From the NCBI RefSeq assembly GCF_021502675.1, contig NZ_JAKFHA010000032.1, positions 1-64,000 on the forward strand: a stretch of DNA of 64,000 bases. The letters are read 5' to 3'. How positions within the stretch are numbered: the stretch's first letter is position 1; each line of letters starts with the position of its first letter. Source of the DNA: Yinghuangia soli (GTDB lineage: Bacteria; Actinomycetota; Actinomycetes; Streptomycetales; Streptomycetaceae). Made by a program: the position numbers and the translations under genes. This document shows positions 56,505-64,000 of the stretch, piece by piece. The notes below the pieces were generated by a model that was given only the letters and a program-made list of their open reading frames with translations, was not told the origin of the DNA and did no database searches.

Positions 56505-57809
56505 TCACTCGTAGACGGTGGGAAGCACCGCTTCGCCGCGGGACAGCTGCGTCGCGGACAGCGGAAGCTCCGCCCGCGCCCGCTCGTGCCGCTCGCGCGC
56601 CGCGGCCAGCGGCTCGCGCCCCACGACCTCGCCCTTGCGGATCAACGGCACCAGCAGCTCCCGCAATTCCGGCCCCACCGGGCCGGTCGCGCCGGTGCGC
56701 AGCACCTCCGCCTCGGCCACGCCGTCCGCGTCGTACGCGCGCAGCGCCGTCTTGCGGCCGCCGTGGCTCGGCTTGCCCGGGGACTTCTTGGCGACCGGCA
56801 CCAGCGGCGCGTCGGCCGCATCGGAACCGGCCCGGGCGACCAGCTTGTAGACCATGGACGCGGTCGGGTGGCCGCTGCCGGTGACCAGCTGGGTGCCCAC
56901 GCCGTACGCGTCCACCGGGGCGGCGCGCAGGGCGGCGATGGCGTACTCGTCCAGGTCGCTGGTCACCACGATGCGGGTCTTCGCGGCGCCCAGGTCGTCC
57001 AACTGCCGCCGCACCCGGTGCGCGAGCAGCAGCAGGTCGCCGGAGTCCAGCCGGACCGCGCCCAGTTCGGGCCCGGCCAGCTCGACCGCGGTGCGCACCG
57101 CCTCGGCGACGTCGTAGGTGTCCACCAGCAGCGTGGTGTCCTTGCCCAGCGCGGCGATCTGCGCGGTGAACGCGGCGCGTTCGTCGTCGTGCAGCAGCGT
57201 GAAGGAGTGCGCGCTGGTGCCCTGGGTCGGGATGCCGTACGCCTGCCCGGCGCGCAGGTTGGAGGTGCTGGCGAACCCGGCGATGTACGCGGCGCGCGCG
57301 GCGGCCACCGCGGCGTCCTCGTGGGTGCGCCGGGAGCCCATCTCGATGCACGGCCGGCCGGCCGCCGCGGAGGTCATCCGGGAGGCCGCCGCGGCCACCG
57401 CGCAGTCGTGGTTGAGCACCGACAGGATCAGCGTCTCCAGCAGCACCGCCTCGGCGAAGGTGCCCTCGACCACCATGATCGGCGAGCCCGGGAACCACAC
57501 CTCGCCCTCCGCGTAGCCGTACAGGTCGCCGCGGAAGCGGTAGTCGGCCAGGAAGTCGAGGGTCTGCGGCCCGACCACGCGGTTCTCGGCCAGGAAGGCC
57601 AGCGTCGCGTCGTCGAAGCGGAACGCCTCGATCGCGTCCAGGAGCCGCCCGGTGCCGGCCACCACGCCGTAGCGGCGGCCGTCCGGGAGGCGCCGGGCGA
57701 ACACCTCGAACACCGAGCGGCGGTCCGCCGCGCCGCTGCGCAGCGCGGCCTCGACCATGGTCAGCTCGTAGTGGTCGGTCAGCAGCGCGGTAGTCCCCAT
57801 CGCGTTCAT
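56505..57809 (-). CDS. pncB: Nicotinate phosphoribosyltransferase
   Basis: 434 residues. It makes nicotinate mononucleotide from nicotinate, PRPP and ATP. Family stretches are LLTDHYELTMVEAAL, EMGSRRTHEDAAVAAARAAY, GTSAHSFTLL (with the phosphorylatable His), VRLDSGDLLLL and KPSHGGRKTALR. The start at 57809 lacks a ribosome-binding site and lies only 17 bp from a palindromic operator candidate; ATG 57800 is an alternative. It is divergent from clpS. Confidence 0.95.
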   Translation of the reverse strand: MNAMGTTALLTDHYELTMVEAALRSGAADRRSVFEVFARRLPDGRRYGVVAGTGRLLDAIEAFRFDDATLAFLAENRVVGPQTLDFLADYRFRGDLYGYAEGEVWFPGSPIMVVEGTFAEAVLLETLILSVLNHDCAVAAAASRMTSAAAGRPCIEMGSRRTHEDAAVAAARAAYIAGFASTSNLRAGQAYGIPTQGTSAHSFTLLHDDERAAFTAQIAALGKDTTLLVDTYDVAEAVRTAVELAGPELGAVRLDSGDLLLLAHRVRRQLDDLGAAKTRIVVTSDLDEYAIAALRAAPVDAYGVGTQLVTGSGHPTASMVYKLVARAGSDAADAPLVPVAKKSPGKPSHGGRKTALRAYDADGVAEAEVLRTGATGPVGPELRELLVPLIRKGEVVGREPLAAARERHERARAELPLSATQLSRGEAVLPTVYE

Positions 57810-57825
57810 ACGGCGAGGATAGCAC

Positions 57826-57852
57826 GACTACTCGTCAAAGTGACGATTAGTC
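57826..57852. promoter_or_regulatory. 27-bp operator-like palindrome upstream of pncB
   Basis: GACTACTCGTCA-AAG-TGACGATTAGTC has 12-bp arms with one mismatch. On the minus strand TATCCT lies between it and the pncB ATG, a plausible -10 box that would give a leaderless or very short leader. An NAD-biosynthesis repressor (NrtR- or NiaR-like in function) is the natural candidate ligand. The regulator is not in the window. Confidence 0.55.
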
Positions 57853-57927
57853 GGCGGGAGTGTTCCGCCGGGCGTTTCGCGCCGCCCAGGTTCGCTGCGC
57901 GCAGGCGCTGATGGGAGCATGGAACCC

Positions 57928-58218
57928 ATGAGTGTCGCGCCCGTGGAACTCGAGAAGCCGGAGTCGGACGAAGAGGTCCTGCCCGACACCCCTTGGGTCT
58001 GCATCGTCTGGAACGACCCGATCAACCTGATGTCCTATGTGACCTACGTCTTCCAGAGCTACTTCGGCTACCCCAAGAAGAAGGCCGAGAAGCTGATGAT
58101 GGACGTGCACAACAAGGGCCGCGCGGTGGTCTCCTCCGGGACCCGCGAGGAGATGGAGCGGGACGTCAACGCGATGCACGGCTTCGGACTCTGGGCCACC
58201 GTCCAGCACGACAAGTGA
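57928..58218 (+). CDS. clpS: ATP-dependent Clp protease adaptor ClpS
   Basis: 96 residues. The N-end-rule recognition core is [20 protein letters not shown], with [20 protein letters not shown] and GLWATVQHD, as in actinobacterial ClpS. It delivers substrates to ClpAP-type (here ClpC) protease. ATG 57928 is preferred, with GGGAG about 10 nt upstream; ATG 57919 is too close to that site. Confidence 0.95.
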   Translation: MSVAPVELEKPESDEEVLPDTPWVCIVWNDPINLMSYVTYVFQSYFGYPKKKAEKLMMDVHNKGRAVVSSGTREEMERDVNAMHGFGLWATVQHDK

Positions 58219-58247
58219 CCCGCGACCAGTGACACACGGCGAGTGAC

Positions 58248-58871
58248 ATGAGCATGGGGAATCGGCAGCCAGTGAACGGCCTCTTCGCACGCGGGCGCTC
58301 GGGTCGCCCCGAGATCGTCCTCGACGAACTCCACGGCCAGCTGCTGGCCGACCTGTGCCGCCAGGTGATCGAGCTCGTCGAGCCCAAGCCCGCCCCCGGC
58401 GAGCCGGCCGGCGACCCGCTGGCCCGCGAACTCGGCCTCGACGGCCTGGACTGGGGCGGCCTGGACGGCGGCGACGCCAAGCCCGAGCCGATGAACGCCC
58501 CCGACGACCCGGTGCTCGCCCGGCTGCTGCCCGACGCGTACCGCGACGACCCCGAGGCGTCCTCCGAGTTCCGCCGCTACACCGAGAACGACCTGCGGCT
58601 GCGCAAGTGCGACAACGCCCGCATGGTGCGCGGCGACATCGCCGCGGCCGGCACCGAGGGCCACATGGTGCTCGACGAGCAGCACGCCCAGGCCTGGCTC
58701 GGCGCCCTCAACGACCTGCGCCTGGCGCTCGGCACCAACCTGGGCGTCTCCGAGGACATCGACGCCTACGCGGAGAGCCTCGACCCGGACGACCCGCGGC
58801 TGGCCATGCTGGCCGTCTACCACTGGCTGGGCGCGCTGCAGGAGACCCTGGTCGAATCGCTGATGCGCTGA
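58248..58871 (+). CDS. DUF2017 family protein
   Basis: 207 residues. Recognised by FRRYTENDLRLRKCDNARMV, EGHMVLDEQHAQAWLGALND, RLALGTNLGVSED and AVYHWLGALQETL. The function is unknown. It is almost always next to clpS in actinobacteria, here 29 bp after it, so a link to proteolysis has been assumed but not shown here. The two ATGs at 58248 and 58254 are both possible. Confidence 0.93.
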   Translation: MSMGNRQPVNGLFARGRSGRPEIVLDELHGQLLADLCRQVIELVEPKPAPGEPAGDPLARELGLDGLDWGGLDGGDAKPEPMNAPDDPVLARLLPDAYRDDPEASSEFRRYTENDLRLRKCDNARMVRGDIAAAGTEGHMVLDEQHAQAWLGALNDLRLALGTNLGVSEDIDAYAESLDPDDPRLAMLAVYHWLGALQETLVESLMR

Positions 58872-58950
58872 CCCGCCGGTCCGCGGGCACCCGGCGCGCC
58901 CGGGTGCACCTGCGCGCACGGTCCGCACCGCGCGTGCGTACTCTCGACGC

Positions 58951-59376
58951 ATGCTGACGATCACCTCCGAACTGCGCGACCGGATCGTCGCGCACGCGCG
59001 CGCGGACCACCCCGACGAGGCCTGCGGCGTGGTGGCCGGGCCCGAGGGCAGCGACCGGCCGGAGCGCTTCATCCCGATGCTCAACGCGGCCCGGTCGCCC
59101 ACGTTCTACGAGTTCGACTCGGGCGACCTGCTGCGCCTGTACCGCGAGATGGACGACCGCGACGAGGTGCCGGTCGTCATCTACCACTCGCACACCGCGA
59201 CCGAGGCGTACCCGTCGCGCACCGACGTCTCGTACGCGTCCGAGCCGCATGCGCACTACGTGCTGGTGTCGACCCGCGAGACGGGCACCGACGACGGCCC
59301 CTACGAGTTCCGGTCGTTCCGGATCGTGGACGGCGTGATCACCGAGGAAGAGGTCACGGTCGTCGACGCGTACTGA
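58951..59376 (+). CDS. JAMM/M67-family metallopeptidase (Mec-type)
   Basis: 141 residues. The JAMM zinc motif is complete: Glu in DEACGVVAG, then HSHTATEAYPSRTD with HxH, Ser and Asp. In mycobacteria the homologue Mec releases cysteine from the carrier protein CysO. The neighbouring carrier and cysM genes indicate the same pathway here. Because the carrier ends in Gly-Gly-Ala, the protease may also be needed to trim it (inference). Confidence 0.94.
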   Translation: MLTITSELRDRIVAHARADHPDEACGVVAGPEGSDRPERFIPMLNAARSPTFYEFDSGDLLRLYREMDDRDEVPVVIYHSHTATEAYPSRTDVSYASEPHAHYVLVSTRETGTDDGPYEFRSFRIVDGVITEEEVTVVDAY

Positions 59377-59406
59377 CCGCGCCGGCGCCTCCCGGTCGCG
59401 TCTCAC

Positions 59407-59430
59407 TGGTCGGAACGATGTGTTCCACCA
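59407..59430. promoter_or_regulatory. Inverted repeat upstream of the cysteine leader peptide
   Basis: TGGTCGGAAC and GTTCCACCA face each other around GATGT. A TAGCAT hexamer at 59467-59472 lies 6-7 nt before the leader ATG and could be a -10 box for a leaderless transcript. Confidence 0.4.
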
Positions 59431-59474
59431 TGCGAGCAGAGGTCGGATCGGCGCCCCTGGAATGGCTAGCATGA

Positions 59475-60971
<1,497 letters not shown>

Positions 60972-61013
60972 CTTCCGTTCCTCCGGGCCTTCCCACCAGG
61001 CCTGCCGGGCGTA

Positions 61014-61055
61014 CCGGCGGCTGCGCGACCTCGGTCGCGCGGCCGCCGGATTTTT
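61014..61055 (+). terminator. Intrinsic terminator of the cysM operon
   Basis: A 17-bp stem (61014-61030 with 61033-61049, one G-U pair) and a T-rich tail. The following 245 bp before the next gene hold no gene; it becomes AT-richer near 61190-61240 and probably carries the transporter promoter. Confidence 0.85.
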
Positions 61056-61300
61056 CGTTTCCGGGGGTATTTTCGGATTTCGGGTGCTTTTGCGACCCCG
61101 GAATGCCTCTTCGCGGATAAACCTCTGTCCCGCTGCCGCCCGGTCCAACGTCCCGGCCCCGCAGGGACCTTCGACAGGACCATTACGGCGATAGTCACCG
61201 TTTGCCCGAATAGGTCCTTAGACTCTCTTTATCCGATGATGCGTCCTTTACGTTGTCATTACCGGGGGCAGCAAGTGGCAATCGTTGGAGAGGCGTTCTC

Positions 61301-62890
61301 ATGGGTGTCGATTCCACGAAGACGGCAGGCGTGCAGGCGCCGGAGACCGCCGAGTGGCAGGCAGATCCCGCAACCGCCGGTACCCCGGGTGCCCCGGAGG
61401 CCGGCGGCGGCAAAGGGACCGGCAAGCAGAAGCGGAAGTTCGAATTCCCTTCGGCCTTCACTGTGCTCGCGGCACTGACCGGCATCGTCTGGATCCTGAC
61501 CTTCATCATCCCGTCCGGCAAATACCAGCTCGACGAGAACGGCTCGTCGATTCCGGGCACGTATGAAGCGGTCACCAACGACGCCTCCTTCATGGACCGC
61601 GTCAAAGACCTGTTCCTCGCCCCGATCAACGGCCTCTACGGCCTGGTCACCGACGGCGGCCACATCACGCCCGGCGGAAACGGCGAGCTCTTCGGCGCCG
61701 CCTCGGTCTTCCTCTTCATCCTGGCGATCGGCGCCTTCATCACGGTGACCATGCGCACCGGCGCCCTCGACATCGGCATCGCCCGGGTCGCCCACCGGCT
61801 GCGCAACCGCAGCTCGCTGATGATCGCCGTCCTGATGGTCATCTTCTCGCTGGGCGGCACCACGTACGGCATGGCCGAAGAGACCATCGGCTTCTACGCG
61901 CTGCTCATCGCGCTCACCCTGAAGCTCGGCTACGACCGCATGGTCGGCGCGGCGATCATCATCGTCGGCTCCGGCATCGGCGTCATGGCCTCCACCGTCA
62001 ACCCGTTCGCCACCGGCGTCGCCTCCGACGCGGCCGGCATCTCGGTCGGCGACGGCATCGTGCTCCGGCTCATCATGTGGGTCGTGCTCACCGCGATCGG
62101 CATCGCGTACGTCATCCGCTACGCCAAGCGCGTCAAGGCCGACCCCAAGCGCTCCATCAGCGGCTTCCTCCCCGAGGACGAGGCGATCCGCGCCGCGGCC
62201 AACGACGAGGTCCCCGAGATGAGCCGCCGCCACAAGCTCATCATGTGGGTCTTCGGCGCCACCTTCCTCGTGATGATCTACTCGGTGATCCCGTGGTCCG
62301 AGATCGGCGTCCCGATCCCCACCTGGGGCTGGTACTTCCCCGAGCTCGCCGCGCTCTTCCTGGTCGGCTCCATCGTCGTCGGCCTGATCGGCAAGATGAA
62401 GGAAAAGGAGCTGGTCGACTCGATCATGGCCGGCTGCGCGGACTTCATCTCCGTCGCCCTGGTCATCGTGCTCGCCCGCGGCATCACTGTGATCATGCAG
62501 AACGGCATGATCACCGACACCATCCTCAACTCCCTCGAAGGCCTGGTCACCGGAACCTCGTCCGGCGTCTTCGCGGTGATGATGTACGCGGTCAACGTGC
62601 CGCTGTCGATCCTGGTGCCGTCCACCTCCGGCCTCGCCGCCCTGGGCATGCCGATCTTCGCCCCGCTCGCCGACTTCGCCGGCGTCGACCGCTCGCTCGT
62701 CGTCACCGCATACACCGCGGCCTGCGGCTGGGTCAACCTCGTCACCCCGACCTCCGCGGTCATCATGGGCGGCGTGGTCGCCCTCGGAAAGATCCGCTAC
62801 GACCGGTACGTGAAGTTCATGCTCCCGCTCATGGGCATCCTCTTCGTGGCCAGCCTCGGCATGGTGGTCCTCGGCGCGATGCTCCTCTGA
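61301..62890 (+). CDS. YfcC-family (DcuC-like) integral membrane transporter
   Basis: 529 residues. About 12 membrane helices follow a 50-residue cytoplasmic tail with a Lys/Arg cluster (GKQKRKFEFPSAFT). Family stretches include IPSGKYQLDENG, GTTYGMAEETIGFYALLIAL, GSGIGVMASTVNPFATGVAS and NVPLSILVPSTSGLAALGMP. Relatives are annotated as YfcC/C4-dicarboxylate or amino-acid transporters; the substrate here is unknown. GGAGAGG at 61287-61293 lies 7 nt before the ATG at 61301. Confidence 0.9.
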   Translation: MGVDSTKTAGVQAPETAEWQADPATAGTPGAPEAGGGKGTGKQKRKFEFPSAFTVLAALTGIVWILTFIIPSGKYQLDENGSSIPGTYEAVTNDASFMDRVKDLFLAPINGLYGLVTDGGHITPGGNGELFGAASVFLFILAIGAFITVTMRTGALDIGIARVAHRLRNRSSLMIAVLMVIFSLGGTTYGMAEETIGFYALLIALTLKLGYDRMVGAAIIIVGSGIGVMASTVNPFATGVASDAAGISVGDGIVLRLIMWVVLTAIGIAYVIRYAKRVKADPKRSISGFLPEDEAIRAAANDEVPEMSRRHKLIMWVFGATFLVMIYSVIPWSEIGVPIPTWGWYFPELAALFLVGSIVVGLIGKMKEKELVDSIMAGCADFISVALVIVLARGITVIMQNGMITDTILNSLEGLVTGTSSGVFAVMMYAVNVPLSILVPSTSGLAALGMPIFAPLADFAGVDRSLVVTAYTAACGWVNLVTPTSAVIMGGVVALGKIRYDRYVKFMLPLMGILFVASLGMVVLGAMLL

Positions 62891-62940
62891 CGCCCCGTCC
62901 GACACCCCGCCGCCCCGCTCGCGGAGCACTCCGCACAAGC

Positions 62941-62979
62941 GCCCGGGTCCCGCCCGCACCCCGCGGACGGGACCCGGGC
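62941..62979 (+). terminator. GC-rich hairpin after the transporter gene
   Basis: Arms gcccgggtcccg and cgggacccgggc (12 bp) about 50 bp after the stop. There is no T run. Confidence 0.6.
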
Positions 62980-63085
62980 GTTCGCGCGCCGGGCGCACGC
63001 GACCCATGCGCCCGGACGGTGATTCCCGACACAGCGAGGGTGAGCCCTCCGGTCAGCAGGGGGCCCGGAACGTACCCTCCTGTAT

Positions 63086-63898
63086 GTGGCAGATCTCGGC
63101 GACGCACCCATCGGCATCTTCGACAGCTCCTTCGGCGGCCTGACCGTCGCGCGCGCGGTCCTCGACCAGCTGCCGCACGAGCCGATCCTGTACCTCGGCG
63201 ACACCGCCCGGCAGCCCTACGGCCCGCGGCCCATCGCCCAGGTCCGCGCGTACGCGCTCGAATGCCTGGACCGGCTCGTCGACCAGGGCGTCAAAGCCCT
63301 CGTCATCGCCTGCAACAGCGCCAGCGCCGCGATGCTGCGCGACGCCCGGGAACGCTACGCCGTCCCCGTCATCGAAGTCATCCACCCGGCCACCCGCCGG
63401 GCCGCCGCCGCCACCCGCAACGCCCGGGTCGGCGTCATCAGCACCGCCGCCACCAAGCAGTCCATGGCCTACGAGGACGCGTTCGCCGCGGCCCCGCACA
63501 TCACCGTCACCGCCCAGGCCTGCCCCCGCTTCGTCGAATTCGTCGAAGCCGGCATCACCGGCGGCGACGAACTCCTCAAGGCCGCCCACGAATACCTCGA
63601 CCCGCTCATCGAAGCCGACGTCGACACCCTCATCCTGGGCTGCACCCACTACCCGCTGCTCACCGGCGTCATCAGCTACGTCATGGGCGAGAACGTCACG
63701 CTCATCACCAGCAGCGAGGAAACGGCCAAGGACGTCTACAAGGTCCTGGCCGCGCACAAGCTCATGCGCGACACCAACCTTCCCGAGCCCCGGCACCGCT
63801 TCCTGACCACCGGCAACCCCGCCCAGTTCCGGGAGATCGGCCGGCGCTTCCTGGGCCCGGAACTCACCCACGTCGACGCCCTGGGGGCGACCGTATGA
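63086..63898 (+). CDS. murI: Glutamate racemase
   Basis: 270 residues. It makes D-glutamate for peptidoglycan. Both catalytic Cys are present: Cys76 in [10 protein letters not shown] and Cys186 in LGCTHYPLL. The N-terminal [17 protein letters not shown] and [14 protein letters not shown] fit the family. The start is GTG 63086. The stop overlaps the ATG of the next gene (ATGA). Confidence 0.97.
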   Translation: MADLGDAPIGIFDSSFGGLTVARAVLDQLPHEPILYLGDTARQPYGPRPIAQVRAYALECLDRLVDQGVKALVIACNSASAAMLRDARERYAVPVIEVIHPATRRAAAATRNARVGVISTAATKQSMAYEDAFAAAPHITVTAQACPRFVEFVEAGITGGDELLKAAHEYLDPLIEADVDTLILGCTHYPLLTGVISYVMGENVTLITSSEETAKDVYKVLAAHKLMRDTNLPEPRHRFLTTGNPAQFREIGRRFLGPELTHVDALGATV

Positions 63899-64000
63899 AG
63901 CTCACCGTCGTCGGGTGCTCGGGAAGCTACCCCGGACCGGACTCGCCCTGCTCGTGCTACCTCGTGGAAGCCGACGGCGTCCGCATCCTCCTCGACCTGG
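63895..64000 (+). CDS. Metallo-beta-lactamase-fold hydrolase, 3' truncated by the window edge
   Basis: Only 35 residues are seen ([20 protein letters not shown]...), but [19 protein letters not shown] and RILLDL match the N-terminus of the MBL-fold (cyclic-nucleotide phosphodiesterase/RNase Z-like) protein that follows murI in actinobacteria. The metal-binding HxHxDH lies beyond the window. The ATG overlaps the murI stop. Confidence 0.88.
   Translation, partial: MKLTVVGCSGSYPGPDSPCSCYLVEADGVRILLDL

Overview
The window is very GC-rich with strongly GC3-biased genes. Gene content and order (prfB, ftsEX, smpB and ssrA; hup next to murA; clpS, DUF2017, a JAMM protease, a CysO-like carrier, cysM and murI) point to a streptomycete or close relative (Streptomycetaceae, Actinomycetota). 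Most of it reads as chromosomal core, with accessory islands between blocks. No complete transposon, integrase, CRISPR array or tRNA gene is visible; the only RNA gene I can support is tmRNA.

1-11.8 kb: the C-terminus of a proline-rich membrane protein, a PASTA-less Ser/Thr kinase with a lectin-like external domain, prfB, a LAxTG sortase substrate, a small zinc-ribbon membrane protein, then a division and quality-control block: ftsE, ftsX, an M23 coiled-coil peptidase (likely the FtsEX-controlled hydrolase), an S41 protease, smpB and ssrA (tag ADNKRDSFALAA). 11.8-13.4 kb is a gene-free stretch just 3' of ssrA filled with degenerate composite palindromic repeats. 13.4-20.9 kb: a two-gene sugar operon (PfkB kinase and AGE-family isomerase), malic enzyme, HU, murA, YqgE and DUF3039. 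20.9-21.8 kb is a second gene-free, G-skewed stretch.

21.8-27.2 kb: a three-gene xanthine-dehydrogenase-family molybdenum hydroxylase whose [2Fe-2S] subunit has a low-complexity N-terminal extension of about 610 residues and whose Mo subunit departs from family active-site motifs. 27.3-35.7 kb: small membrane, VOC and unknown genes, a GlxA-type regulator divergent from an imine-reductase-like enzyme, an MFS exporter, a membrane protein and a NarL-type two-component system. 35.8-41.2 kb: a polymorphic-toxin operon encoding an SseB-domain protein, a WXG100-like protein and a 1531-residue Rhs protein that appears to end in an EndoU-like RNase domain, with no immunity gene downstream. 41.4-43.6 kb: a reductase and HxlR regulator pair and a proline-rich surface protein.

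43.8-64 kb: a superfamily 2 helicase, IclR regulator, a YlbL-like Lon-domain protease lacking its PDZ domain, an AsnC/Lrp regulator divergent from hppD (tyrosine catabolism), a GlcD-type FAD oxidase, two RDD proteins, an M6 metalloprotease, the NAD salvage pair pncA/pncB with a 27-bp operator-like palindrome, clpS, DUF2017, and a cysteine-biosynthesis block: JAMM protease, Cys-ending leader peptide, sulfur-carrier protein and cysM. It ends with a YfcC-type transporter, murI and the start of a metallo-beta-lactamase-fold gene.
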